64,000 nt of DNA from Ereboglobus sp. (GCA_029974595.1 JARKRC010000040.1:1-64000); one strand, 5' to 3'; counted from the first letter of the stretch, positions 1 through 8,964 are shown. Numbers and translations are program-made. Notes: generated by a model from the sequence alone, not told the origin.

Positions 1-285
1 CGCGGCGGGCGCGCGTGGCGTCCCGGCCCGCAGGGGCAGCACGGCTTTCTCGAACTCGCCGGACGCCTCGCCTTCACCCGCGAGACCAGTTCCGGCGGCG
101 AGGTGTATGCGGGCGGCGCGGAATCCTGGCGGCCCAATCTCAACGGCAGCCGCATCGAGGCCGGCGCAAGCGCGATCTGGCGGCCCCGCGTGGATTATCA
201 ATTCCATCTCGACTACGAGGCCGCCCACGGCGACCACTACACAAAACCGTGGGAAATCAGCCTGAGTTTCCGCTATAATTTCTGA
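1..285 (+). CDS. C-terminal end of an outer-membrane beta-barrel protein (partial)
   Basis: The reading frame is open from base 1 and stops at 285, leaving about 94 residues of a longer protein. The segment alternates polar and hydrophobic residues and finishes SLSFRYNF. A terminal Phe after alternating aromatic residues is the usual Omp/Bam signal of outer-membrane barrels, for example autotransporter translocators or TonB receptors. It lies 64 bases upstream of the GH10 xylanase on the same strand, so it may belong to the same polysaccharide-use locus. The passenger or plug that would identify the family lies outside the window. A degraded look-alike of its last codons sits just after the xylanase gene. 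Confidence 0.6.
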   Translation, partial: RGGRAWRPGPQGQHGFLELAGRLAFTRETSSGGEVYAGGAESWRPNLNGSRIEAGASAIWRPRVDYQFHLDYEAAHGDHYTKPWEISLSFRYNF

Positions 286-349
286 TTTTCAGCCGGAAGG
301 CGCATCCATCCATCAAAACCGAACCCTCATTCATCCTCATATTTCCATC

Positions 350-1912
350 ATGAAAACCAAACACACACCCATACTCGCATTCCTCATTTTGTCGGCATTC
401 GCGTCGTCGTTTCTTTCCGCCGCCGCCGGCCCCATGGCTCCCGCTTATTGGGAGCAGTGGAATCCCGGCGAGCAGGCCAGGATCGACCGCGACATCGAGC
501 AAAACCGCAAGGCGGACGCCGTTCTTCAATTAAAAAACGCGGCGAAAAACGCCGAGGTGAAGGTCGAGCAGATCACGCATGATTTTATATTCGGCGCTCA
601 CATCTTTAATTTCGACCAGCTTGGCACCTCCGAGCGAAACCGGAAATACAAGGAGCTTTTCGGCTCCCTGTTCAATTCCGCGACCATCGCCTTTTATTGG
701 AAAAAGTTTGAAATGGAGCCGGGCAAGCCACGCTTCAAAGGGGAGCAGCGCGACACGGAGGAATATTGGAACAGGGTGACCCAAAACGGAGATCCCAAAA
801 AGGAACCTCACTGGCGTCGTCCCGCCAGCGATCCGGTTGTCGAGTTTTGCGAAAGCAAAGGCATCCGTTTGCACGGCCACACCCTGGTGTGGGGAACCAA
901 AAAATGGCAGCATCCCTCATGGGTCTATGAAAAGTTTTGCCCGAAAGAGGAAAAGGCGAAAATAAAGAAGGCGGGCGGGGGAGAGGCCATTCGCAAATTA
1001 AAGTCCGCGCAAATCGCGGAGATAATGCCCGAATATATAAAGGAAATGAACCGGCTTCAGGAGAAGCGAATCGTGGAGATTGCCGAATACTACAAGGGCC
1101 GCCTGCATAGCTGGGATGTTGTAAATGAAAGTGTGAAGGATTTTCGTGATCATGGCAACAGTCTGAGCGGCGATGCCGTATGTGTGAGCAAGTATGGACA
1201 TGTGATGCCCGGCGATTATACCTACAAGGCATTCAAAACGGCCACGAAGGCTTTCCCGAAATCCGTCCAGTTGAATATCAACGAAACGACTACGGGGAGC
1301 AATGAGCAGTATGTCGCCCAAATCCTCGACTTGGATGCCAAGGGCGCGGGACGCATTGATATTGCCGGGGTGCAATATCATCTGTTTGACCCGAAAACCT
1401 GCCTCGCCATTGCGGACGGAACGGATCCCAAGACTAGGCGTCCGATAACGCCGCTTCAACTGCGCGAAAAAATAGACGTGGTCGCCAAGGCGGGCCGCCC
1501 CATTCATTTGAGCGAAATCACCGTCACCTCTCCGGGTGATGACGAGCGGGGCCGCGCCATTCAGGCCGCCATCGCGCGCAATCTCTACAGATTGTGGTTC
1601 AGCATGAAGCCGCTGATGGGCATCACGTGGTGGAATGTGGTGGATGATTGCGGAGCGCCCGGCGAACCCAGCACGTCCGGACTTTTCACGCGCGACATGC
1701 AGCCGAAGCCTTCATTCCATGTTCTCAACCAGCTCATCAATCACGACTGGAAAACCAATCTGACCTTGAAGGCAGACGAAAAAGGCGAAGTAACGTTCCG
1801 TGGTTTCAAGGGCCGCTATCGTGTCACTTGGAAAGATAAATCCGGCAAGACGCAACAAGCGGAGTTTTATCTGAAAAACGACGGTGACGGAAAACTGGAC
1901 CTGAAGAGCTAG
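350..1912 (+). CDS. Secreted GH10 endo-1,4-beta-xylanase
   Basis: 520 residues with an N-terminal signal peptide (hydrophobic core about residues 8-24, ending SAAAG). GH10 landmarks are in order: HGHTLVWG, WDVVNE with acid/base Glu260, a NINET strand, QYHLF, IHLSEI with the probable nucleophile Glu389, and GITWWNVVDD. GH10 enzymes cut internal beta-1,4-xylosidic bonds by a retaining mechanism, here in the periplasm or outside the cell. The nucleophile context is SEI rather than the usual TELD, and the protein is longer than a bare GH10 domain. The last 80 or so residues form a small beta-rich tail. The start is the first ATG before the signal peptide. The family is secure; the substrate beyond xylan-like is inferred. 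Confidence 0.9.
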   Translation: MKTKHTPILAFLILSAFASSFLSAAAGPMAPAYWEQWNPGEQARIDRDIEQNRKADAVLQLKNAAKNAEVKVEQITHDFIFGAHIFNFDQLGTSERNRKYKELFGSLFNSATIAFYWKKFEMEPGKPRFKGEQRDTEEYWNRVTQNGDPKKEPHWRRPASDPVVEFCESKGIRLHGHTLVWGTKKWQHPSWVYEKFCPKEEKAKIKKAGGGEAIRKLKSAQIAEIMPEYIKEMNRLQEKRIVEIAEYYKGRLHSWDVVNESVKDFRDHGNSLSGDAVCVSKYGHVMPGDYTYKAFKTATKAFPKSVQLNINETTTGSNEQYVAQILDLDAKGAGRIDIAGVQYHLFDPKTCLAIADGTDPKTRRPITPLQLREKIDVVAKAGRPIHLSEITVTSPGDDERGRAIQAAIARNLYRLWFSMKPLMGITWWNVVDDCGAPGEPSTSGLFTRDMQPKPSFHVLNQLINHDWKTNLTLKADEKGEVTFRGFKGRYRVTWKDKSGKTQQAEFYLKNDGDGKLDLKS

Positions 1913-1918
1913 AAATGC

Positions 1919-1975
1919 GACGCCCTCCACACGAAGCCTTGGAAAACCAGCCTCGGCTTCCGTCGTCCGTTCCAA
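1919..1975 (+). pseudogene. Remnant of an outer-membrane protein C-terminus
   Basis: Directly after the xylanase stop codon and in the same frame, the DNA encodes a stretch containing HTKPWKTSLGFRRPF. It aligns with YTKPWEISLSFRYNF, the end of the barrel protein at the start of the window: over 17 positions, nine residues are identical, including T-K-P-W and F-R-x-x-F. There is no start codon or upstream barrel, so it cannot be a gene. It looks like the leftover 3' end of a duplicated or replaced outer-membrane protein gene. The match is short and could be partly chance. Confidence 0.4.
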
Positions 1976-2118
1976 AACCCAAACCAATGCATTCACAGCA
2001 AAGACACGAAGGACGCAGCCATTCTCTCGCAAGCTCCCTCCGCTTTGTGCCCTTCGTGCCTTGTCAGGCCACTCGTCTTCGGCTCGTAGAGTGGTGAATA
2101 AAAAAACAACAAACAGAT

Positions 2119-4761
2119 ATGTCCTTCAAACCCACGTCCCGCCTCCGCCTGTTTTCCGTCCTCGCCGCCTTCGGTTGTGCCGCTTGCGGCGTTCCGGCGG
2201 CTTCTTCCGACGCGGGCGCGCCGCCGCCGCTGTTTCCGTTTTTGATTTCCTACGATGCGCCGGACAACGCCGTCAACATGGCGCACCTGCTCGATGCGCC
2301 CGCTGGCAAACACGGTTTTGTGCGCGTCGAAAACGGACGTTTCGTCAATGACCGGGGCCGCGTGAAACTCTTCGCTACCAATCTGACCGGCCCGGCGAAT
2401 TTTCCCACGCACGAGCAGGCGGACAAGCTCGCCGACCGCCTCGCGCGTTTCGGAATCAATTGCGTGCGGCTGCATTATTTCGACGCCGAATACGGCAATT
2501 TCATGACCGAAAGACAGCCCGGCATTTTTGGCAGGAGCAGCCCGCAGCCCAAGGCATTCGGGGCCGATCCCTCGAAGCCCTTCCGCTTCGATCCCGCGCA
2601 AATCGACCGTCAGGACTATCTTGTTGCCGCGCTCAAAAAACGCGGAATCTACGTCAACATGAACCTGCATGTCGCGCGCGTCAAAAAGCACGTCAGTTTT
2701 TTTGATCCGCTCGCAATCGCTTCCGAAAAGGAATACGCGCGGGCGCTGCTCTCGCGCGTGAACCCCTACACCGGGCTCGCCTACACGGACGATCCCTGCG
2801 TCGCGCTCATCGAAATCAACAACGAAAACGGCCTCTTCAGAAGTTATCACAAAGGCTGGCTCGACCGCCTGCCGGGAGCTTCCGCGAAAGAATTGCAAGG
2901 CCAGTGGAACGCGTGGCTCGCAAAAAAATATCCGTCAACCGCCGCGATGCGCGCCGCATGGAAGGAGGCCGACGCCTCGCCGGGCGCGGAGCAGGTTCCC
3001 GAGGGCGCGTTTGATGCTCCGATGGTGTTCGACGGCAAAACGTGGCGCTTGGAAAAAGGCGCTTCCGAGACAGCCGCCGCCGTTGACGGCGGTGTGTTGC
3101 GCGTGACCGTCACGCGCGACGGCAAGGGCACGTTCCCGAAGATTTTCCGCCGTGTGTCGCTCGAAAAAGACCGGGTTTACACGGTCTCCTTCCGCGTGCG
3201 CCGCGTGAAGGGCGCGGGGGAGATCACGCTCGGTTTCGCCGTCGCAAAATCGCAGGGCGGCTGGAAATCGCTGGGGCTGCTCGCGCCGTATTCCGTTGGC
3301 GGCGGATGGAAAACGATCACGCATACGTTTCGCGCGACCGAGGGCACGGACATCGCGGAACTTCAATTCACGCGCTTCAAGACCGGCGTCTATGAAATCG
3401 ACAATCTCTCGCTCAAGCGCGGCGCGGCGGAGGCGGCAGCAGACGACGGACGGCTTGAGAACGGCTCCGTGCCGATTGTGAAAAACAGCGATGACTACCG
3501 GCGTCAGGCGCGGCGCGACTTCTGCCGGTTCCTCATCGACACCGAGCGCGACTACTGGCGCGAGATGTCGGGCTTCGTGAAAAACACGCTGAAGGCGAAG
3601 GCTCCGGTTTCCGGCACGCAGCTTCGATACAGCCCGCCGCAGTTGCAGGCCGAGCTCGATTATGTGGACGGCCACGGCTACTGGACGCATCCCGCAGTCG
3701 GCAAAAACTGGAGGATAGCCAACGAGCCGCTGGTGAACTCGATGGGGATCATCCTCAGGCTCGCCGGGGAGCGTGTCGCCGGAAAACCCTACACGGTCAG
3801 CGAATTCAACTGTCCCTTCCCGAATCAATACGGCGCGGAAGGCATGCCGATGCTCGGCGCCTGCGGCGCGCTGCAAGGCTGGGATGGCATCTTTGAATAC
3901 ACCTACAACCACGCCCCCGACTTCGAGCCACTGCGCAACACCTACTTTTTCAGCATGATCGCGCGCACCGAGATGCTCGCGCATCTTCCGGCGAGCGCGG
4001 CGATGTTCCTGCGGGGCGATGTCCGCGAGGCGCGCGGCAGCGTCACCGCCACGATGGACGACGCGACGTTTTTTGAGCAACTCGCCGATAAAAAAGCCAT
4101 CTCCGCAAGGCTGCCCTCCACGGGTCTCGATGCGCGGCTCGCGCTCGTTCACAAGGTCGCGATGACGTTCTCCCGCGTTCCGGAAAACACGCCCGCGCCC
4201 GCCGCCCCCGCGCTCGAAAAAACGGACGTCATCCAGAGCGACACGGGCGAGCTGACGTGGAATCGCGAGCGCGCCGGCGAAGCGTATTGGACGGTCAGCA
4301 CGGCCAACACCAAATGTTTCACCGGCTTCCCCGCCGGTCGCGAAATCGGGCTGGGCGGCAACGTGAAAATCCTCGTCGGCTCGACACGCCTCAACTGGGC
4401 CACGATCTCGCTGACCTCGCGCCATGCGACCGGGTTTGGCGCGGACGGAAAACCGGCGACCATCCTGCTCGCCGCGACGGGCCTCACGGAAAACGAAGGC
4501 ACGGCCCTCGAATCCACGAAGGATGGCAAAACGATATTGCGCGACCGCGATTGGGGAAATGGCACCGTGCTCACCGAGGGCGTGCCCGCGATTGTCACGC
4601 TGCCGTCCGACGCGACGCGCACAAAATGCCACGCGCTCGACGAGCGCGGCGCGCGCAAGGCCGAGGTGCCCGTGGAAAAAGACGGCGAAGGCTGCCGCAT
4701 TGAGATCGGTCCGCGTTATAAAACCGTGTGGTATGAAATTGTCGTCGCCGCGAAAAAATAA
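2119..4761 (+). CDS. Secreted GH5-like glycoside hydrolase with CBM4/9-like insert
   Basis: 880 residues with a signal peptide ending near residue 30. Residues 50-240 are the first half of a TIM barrel of the cellulase clan (FGINCVRLHYFDAEYG), closing with IEINNENG, where Glu236 is the probable acid/base. Residues about 300-435 form a beta-sandwich resembling CBM4/9 (WRLEKG at its start, YEIDNLSLK at its end). The barrel then resumes, with Glu562 in YTVSEFNCPFP as candidate nucleophile. The C-terminal 170 residues look like another beta domain. It is a retaining clan GH-A type hydrolase for an unknown plant or algal polysaccharide. It follows the GH10 gene by 206 bases and precedes the transporter by 30. 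GH5 or a GH5-like family is the best guess; the exact family is not certain. Confidence 0.75.
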   Translation: MSFKPTSRLRLFSVLAAFGCAACGVPAASSDAGAPPPLFPFLISYDAPDNAVNMAHLLDAPAGKHGFVRVENGRFVNDRGRVKLFATNLTGPANFPTHEQADKLADRLARFGINCVRLHYFDAEYGNFMTERQPGIFGRSSPQPKAFGADPSKPFRFDPAQIDRQDYLVAALKKRGIYVNMNLHVARVKKHVSFFDPLAIASEKEYARALLSRVNPYTGLAYTDDPCVALIEINNENGLFRSYHKGWLDRLPGASAKELQGQWNAWLAKKYPSTAAMRAAWKEADASPGAEQVPEGAFDAPMVFDGKTWRLEKGASETAAAVDGGVLRVTVTRDGKGTFPKIFRRVSLEKDRVYTVSFRVRRVKGAGEITLGFAVAKSQGGWKSLGLLAPYSVGGGWKTITHTFRATEGTDIAELQFTRFKTGVYEIDNLSLKRGAAEAAADDGRLENGSVPIVKNSDDYRRQARRDFCRFLIDTERDYWREMSGFVKNTLKAKAPVSGTQLRYSPPQLQAELDYVDGHGYWTHPAVGKNWRIANEPLVNSMGIILRLAGERVAGKPYTVSEFNCPFPNQYGAEGMPMLGACGALQGWDGIFEYTYNHAPDFEPLRNTYFFSMIARTEMLAHLPASAAMFLRGDVREARGSVTATMDDATFFEQLADKKAISARLPSTGLDARLALVHKVAMTFSRVPENTPAPAAPALEKTDVIQSDTGELTWNRERAGEAYWTVSTANTKCFTGFPAGREIGLGGNVKILVGSTRLNWATISLTSRHATGFGADGKPATILLAATGLTENEGTALESTKDGKTILRDRDWGNGTVLTEGVPAIVTLPSDATRTKCHALDERGARKAEVPVEKDGEGCRIEIGPRYKTVWYEIVVAAKK

Positions 4762-4791
4762 AACCATCCGCGAATATCAAACAATATAATC

Positions 4792-6057
4792 ATGAAAAAA
4801 CCGGAATACAAATGGCAGCTCGTGGGCATCCTGTGGTTTGCCTACTTTCTAAACCAGGGCGACAGGCAAATCTTCAATGTGGTCATCCCATTGATAAAGG
4901 CCGACCTGCATGTCAGCGATGTGCAGATCGGGCTGGTGGCCACCATGTTCACGCTGGTGTATGGCATTTGTGTTCCGCTGGCCGGGTTCGCCGGTGATTT
5001 GTTTCGCCGGAAATGGATTATATTTTTGAGCCTGCTCACCTTCAGCGTCGGAACCTTGCTCACGGGCCTCAGCACCGGGATTTTCCTGCTGATTGTCTTC
5101 CGCAGCATAGCCACCGGGGGAGGCGAGGCGTTTTATTATCCGGCGGCGACCTCCCTGATCGGGCAGTTTCACCAAAAGACGCGGGCCATGGCGATGTCCA
5201 TTCACCAAACCTCCTTGTATGCGGGCATCGTGGCGAGCGGCTTCATCGCGGGCTGGATCGGGGAAAATTATGGCTGGCGCATGGCGTTTCTGTCATTTGG
5301 CGCGGTCGGCGTGCTTTGGGCGCTGGTTGTATTGTTCAAGGTGAATGACACGCCCATGCCCGCCGCCAAGCCGGAAGAGGAGCAGGCGGAAAAGGCGGCT
5401 TTCAGTGATATTATAAAAGGCGTCTTTTCGCGGAAAACCGTCTGGTTCCTCAGCCTGGCCTTCGGCTGCATGTGTTTTGTCAATGTCGGTTATCTCACAT
5501 GGATGCCCACATATCTGCACGAGGAGTTCGGCCTGTCGCTTTCTGAGGCGGGTTTGCATTCCACGTTGTATCATTTTCTGTTTGCGTTTATCGGCGTGCT
5601 CTTCGGCGCGCAGGTTTCCGACCGTCTCGCCGCGCGGCGGCGGCAAATCAGGATGGAGGTGGAAATCATCGGCCTGCTGCTCGGCGCGCCTTTCATATAC
5701 TGGCTGTCGAAGGCGGGCAGCCTGCCCGCATGTTATGTTGCGATGGGCCTGTTCGGTTTCTTCAGGGGCATGTATGATTCCAATCTTTTCGCGGCGCTCT
5801 TTGACGTGATGGAACCGCGCTACCGGGCGTCGTCGATGGGCATCATGCTCTCGTTCGCTTTTATCATCGGCGCGCTTGCGCCGGTCATTCTCGGATGGGT
5901 CAAGACGGTCGCCAGTCTGGGGCAGGGGCTCGTGCTGTTGGCCGCCCTGTTTATGGCGGGCGGCGGCCTTGTCTGGATGGGGCTTAAGTTCTGTTTCGCG
6001 AAGGATTACTTTTCACCGGAGCCGGCGGGACAGCCGGGCCGGCAACCAACAAAATAA
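4792..6057 (+). CDS. MFS transporter, probable sugar-acid/anion symporter
   Basis: 421 residues with about 12 hydrophobic segments and the major facilitator signatures of an ACS-type permease: an early DRQIFNVVIPLIK segment in helix 1 and a GFAGDLFRRKW loop between helices 2 and 3. It acts in the inner membrane. ACS-family relatives import organic anions such as hexuronates, galactarate or glucarate. Its place between an exported hydrolase and a glucarate-dehydratase-like enzyme supports sugar-acid uptake. The next gene starts 8 bases after its stop, which implies one transcript. The leader AAACAATATAATC before ATG has no Shine-Dalgarno sequence. The substrate is inferred. Confidence 0.88.
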   Translation: MKKPEYKWQLVGILWFAYFLNQGDRQIFNVVIPLIKADLHVSDVQIGLVATMFTLVYGICVPLAGFAGDLFRRKWIIFLSLLTFSVGTLLTGLSTGIFLLIVFRSIATGGGEAFYYPAATSLIGQFHQKTRAMAMSIHQTSLYAGIVASGFIAGWIGENYGWRMAFLSFGAVGVLWALVVLFKVNDTPMPAAKPEEEQAEKAAFSDIIKGVFSRKTVWFLSLAFGCMCFVNVGYLTWMPTYLHEEFGLSLSEAGLHSTLYHFLFAFIGVLFGAQVSDRLAARRRQIRMEVEIIGLLLGAPFIYWLSKAGSLPACYVAMGLFGFFRGMYDSNLFAALFDVMEPRYRASSMGIMLSFAFIIGALAPVILGWVKTVASLGQGLVLLAALFMAGGGLVWMGLKFCFAKDYFSPEPAGQPGRQPTK

Positions 6058-6065
6058 AAACCACT

Positions 6066-7256
6066 ATGAAAATCATTGATATGAAAGTTCGCACCGTGGC
6101 GATTCCCATGAATTGCATGCTGCGACATAACACCGGCGTGCATCCCGGCTATTTATTGCGGACCGTGCTGGAGTTGGTCACCGACGAGGGGATTGTCGGC
6201 CTCGGCGAAGTGGGCGGCGGCGACTCGCGCGGCGCATTGTTGAAATTGAAGCCGCGCATCATCGGGCTCAATCCCTTCGACCTGGAAACAATAAAGCTGA
6301 AGGTGCTCAGGAGCATCTACTATTTGTCCAATGCGCGGCTTTACGGCGCGATTGAAATCGCCTGCCTCGACATCATGGGCAAGGCGTGCAACGTGCCCAT
6401 GCACCGGCTGCTCGGCGGAAAGTTGCGCGACGCGGTGCCCATGATCGCCTATCTGTTCTGGCGCTACGACCGCCCGGGCGGCGGCCACGACACCTGCGCG
6501 GAGGACATGGCGGATTTATGCGAGGAGCTGCGCGACACCCTCGGCGTCACCGCCATGAAACTCAAGGCCGGCGTGATGGACCCGATGGAGGAAGTCCGTG
6601 TGCTCGAACTTTGCCGCGAGCGGCTTGGCCGCGACTTCGGACTGCGCATCGATCCCAATGGCGTCTGGAGCGTCGCCACGGCCGTCAAGGCGGGCCGCCG
6701 CATGGAGGCGCTGGAGTTGCAATACTTCGAGGATCCATCCTGGGGAATCGAGGGAATGCGCGCCGTGAAACAACAGGTGCGCATACCATTGGCGACAAAT
6801 ATGTATCCGAACAAGTTCGACGATCTGGGGCCGTCCATCCGCCAGGACGCCATCGATATAATCCTCACCGACCTCCATTATTGGGAAGGCCCGAAGGGCG
6901 TAAAAGACCTCACCGCCGTTTGCCGCACCTTCAATCTCGGCGTGGCCATGCACTCGGGCGCGGAGTTTGGCATCGAACTGGCCGCCATGCTGCACACCGC
7001 GTCCACGATACCCGCGATGACCATGCCCGGCGACGCGCATTATCATTATCTGGAGGACGACATTATTGTCGGCGGAAAGATGAAATATGAAAACGGAGCG
7101 ATCAAGGTGCCCGAAGGTCCCGGCCTTGGCGTGCAGCTCGACGAGGAAAAAATGGAAAAATACGGGCGCTACTATGAAAAGATGGGTGATTATTATGCCC
7201 GTTTCCACGAGGACCCTTATCGCAAGGACTGGTTTCCAAACGTCGGAGGAATATAA
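6066..7256 (+). CDS. Enolase-superfamily sugar-acid dehydratase (glucarate dehydratase-like)
   Basis: 396 residues with the mandelate racemase/muconate lactonizing enzyme fold: N-terminal capping domain (1-130) and a modified TIM barrel. Visible active-site residues are the K-x-K pair Lys165/Lys167 (MKLKAG), metal ligands Asp196 (RIDPNG), Glu222 (YFEDPSW) and Asn245 (ATNM), and His296 (AMHSGAEFG). Asn as third metal ligand is typical of the glucarate dehydratase subgroup, which removes water from aldarates or aldonates to give 2-keto-3-deoxy acids. It sits in a compact operon between the MFS gene (8 bases) and the SDR (5 bases). The exact acid used is unknown. Confidence 0.87.
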   Translation: MKIIDMKVRTVAIPMNCMLRHNTGVHPGYLLRTVLELVTDEGIVGLGEVGGGDSRGALLKLKPRIIGLNPFDLETIKLKVLRSIYYLSNARLYGAIEIACLDIMGKACNVPMHRLLGGKLRDAVPMIAYLFWRYDRPGGGHDTCAEDMADLCEELRDTLGVTAMKLKAGVMDPMEEVRVLELCRERLGRDFGLRIDPNGVWSVATAVKAGRRMEALELQYFEDPSWGIEGMRAVKQQVRIPLATNMYPNKFDDLGPSIRQDAIDIILTDLHYWEGPKGVKDLTAVCRTFNLGVAMHSGAEFGIELAAMLHTASTIPAMTMPGDAHYHYLEDDIIVGGKMKYENGAIKVPEGPGLGVQLDEEKMEKYGRYYEKMGDYYARFHEDPYRKDWFPNVGGI

Positions 7257-7261
7257 ACATC

Positions 7262-8035
7262 ATGCCAATAAAACAACAATTCGACTTGCGCGGAAAAACC
7301 GCCTTGGTCACGGGCGGCAACCAGGGCATAGGCAGGGCCATCACGCTGGCGCTGGCTGAAAACGGCGCGAACGTCATCATCAATTGCCGCAACCCGGGCG
7401 CATTGGCGCAAAAGACCCTCGCGGAGGCAGCGGCTCACGGCGTAAAAGCCTTCCTTTGGGCTTTTGACATTGGGGAGGACAATGTCGGCCGGGCATTGCG
7501 CGATTTTGTCTCGGCCAACGATTGTCCGCCGGACATCCTCGTCGCCAACGCCTCCCTGCAAATCCGCCGGAATTGGGACGAGGTCACCAGCGACGAGCTC
7601 GCGCGGCAGATCAACACCAACTTCCGCTCGACCCTGCAACTGATTCAGGCCGTTGTGCCGCGCATGAGACAAAACGGCTGGGGCCGCATCCTCAACATAG
7701 GCTCGGTGCAGCAGACACGGCCCCATCCGCAGATGTGCGTTTACGCCGCCTCGAAGGCCGCGCTGGTCAGCCTCGTGAAAAACCTGGCTCCGCAACTCGC
7801 GCCCTCCGGTATCACGATCAACAACCTCGCGCCGGGAACAATCGCGACCGTGCGCAACGAGGAGGCGCTGTCCAACGAGGAATATAAAAAGAAGGTGCTG
7901 GAGAAAATCCCGCTGGGATTGATCGGCCAGCCGGAGGACTGCGCGGCCCTCGCCCTGCTGCTGTGCTCGGACGCCGGACGTTATATAACCGGCGCGGACT
8001 ATTTTGTGGATGGCGGCATGGGCCTGTGCTTCTGA
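7262..8035 (+). CDS. SDR-family NAD(P)-dependent oxidoreductase
   Basis: 257 residues, the usual length for a classical short-chain dehydrogenase. The cofactor motif TGGNQGIG is near residues 18-25, the NAS motif (VANAS) near 97, the catalytic Ser in NIGSVQQ near 144 and YAASK near 159-163. It ends with ITGADYFVDGGMG, the common SDR tail. The gene starts 5 bases after the dehydratase. Family relatives such as KduD or IdnO interconvert keto and hydroxy groups on sugar acids. A role in oxidising or reducing the 2-keto-3-deoxy product is inferred from context only. Confidence 0.9.
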   Translation: MPIKQQFDLRGKTALVTGGNQGIGRAITLALAENGANVIINCRNPGALAQKTLAEAAAHGVKAFLWAFDIGEDNVGRALRDFVSANDCPPDILVANASLQIRRNWDEVTSDELARQINTNFRSTLQLIQAVVPRMRQNGWGRILNIGSVQQTRPHPQMCVYAASKAALVSLVKNLAPQLAPSGITINNLAPGTIATVRNEEALSNEEYKKKVLEKIPLGLIGQPEDCAALALLLCSDAGRYITGADYFVDGGMGLCF

Positions 8036-8079
8036 AAATTGCCAGTTGGCTGATAATAATAAAACAAAACGAAAATAAA

Positions 8080-8823
8080 ATGAGTATTGATCAATATAAG
8101 AAAGAAGTGGGAATGATGAACCTGGAGAAATTAATCCATGTGCGGGAGGATGTTTCCTCCGCGCCATTTCCCGTCAGTGACGCCGAGTTGTTGCGGCGTT
8201 ACGAGCAGCTTTATACAGGGGCCATCAACGACGTGCTGCGCGAGCTTTGCCATCTGAACCAGGCTTTGCCCGGGCACATCCTTCCCCTGCGGGAATATCA
8301 TACTGTGGCCGGCTTCGCGTTCACCGTGAAAAGCGCGCCGAATGTGAAGATAACCGGGGAAATGGAATTCCGCACGGAAATGCTGGATTGCCTGGGCGAA
8401 AATGCCTTCGTGCTCTGGGATACCTCCGATGATGCAAAAGCCACCTTGTGGGGCGGCGTCATGACGGCCACGGCCAAGGAGAAAAAAGTGAAGGCGGCCT
8501 GCATCGACGGCGGCATTCGCGACACGCACCAGATCATCGAGGCTGATTTCCCCGTATTCTATAAATATCGCATATCCAATGGCAGCCTGGGGCGCTGCCT
8601 GATCACCAACTACCAGATCCCGATCTTGATAGGCGATGTGCTCATCAAGCCCGGCGATGTGGTGGCCGGCGACATTGACGGCGTCGTGGTTGTCCCCCGC
8701 GGCATCGCGTATGAGGTTTTGCTCCGCGCCGAGGAAATCCGTGAAAACGAAAAAAAGATATTCGGCTGGGTGCGCGAGGGGAGGACCATTCAGGAGATCA
8801 AAAACAACGGAGGCTATTTCTAA
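8080..8823 (+). CDS. RraA-like / 4-hydroxy-2-oxoacid aldolase-like protein
   Basis: 247 residues from the chosen ATG; a longer open frame upstream overlaps the SDR and was rejected. The RraA/HMG-aldolase fold is seen in the segment YTGAINDVLRELC, in the glycine-rich VMTATAKEKKVKAACIDGG region and in GGIRDTHQI, whose Arg-Asp pair binds substrate and metal in the aldolases. KPGDVVAGDIDGVVVVPR is the typical C-terminal strand. Relatives are 4-hydroxy-4-methyl-2-oxoglutarate aldolases and oxaloacetate decarboxylases; some inhibit RNase E. In a dehydratase-SDR operon an aldolase or decarboxylase acting on a 2-oxo sugar acid is the more likely role. This is the last gene of the operon. Confidence 0.85.
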   Translation: MSIDQYKKEVGMMNLEKLIHVREDVSSAPFPVSDAELLRRYEQLYTGAINDVLRELCHLNQALPGHILPLREYHTVAGFAFTVKSAPNVKITGEMEFRTEMLDCLGENAFVLWDTSDDAKATLWGGVMTATAKEKKVKAACIDGGIRDTHQIIEADFPVFYKYRISNGSLGRCLITNYQIPILIGDVLIKPGDVVAGDIDGVVVVPRGIAYEVLLRAEEIRENEKKIFGWVREGRTIQEIKNNGGYF

Positions 8824-8851
8824 CCGCTTCCGGCTCCATTGACTCCCTTGC

Positions 8852-8928
8852 TTCAGACAGAATGTTCAGGATGCACGGAATGAGCCGGCAGCCATCCCAT
8901 TCCGTGCATCCTGCTCATTGTGTCTGAA
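8852..8928. repeat. Long imperfect inverted repeat (31-nt arms)
   Basis: Arms 8852-8882 and 8898-8928 pair with about three mismatches around a 15-nt loop; the inner 16 bases (CAGGATGCACGGAATG) pair perfectly. There is no T-run on either strand, so it is not a standard intrinsic terminator, although it lies between the sugar-acid operon and a small ORF. Its GACAGAATG and GCACGGAA words recur near 26890-26925 and 27216-27266. This suggests an interspersed palindromic repeat family. Confidence 0.8.
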
Positions 8929-8964
8929 AATATATAATATTCCCAAACCCGTTTTGTCTTTGCC

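Noticed and set aside
2935-4767. 610-codon open frame on the minus strand
   Set aside because: It lies fully antisense to the GH5-like hydrolase, whose motifs and signal peptide are convincing. High-GC codon bias creates long antisense frames.
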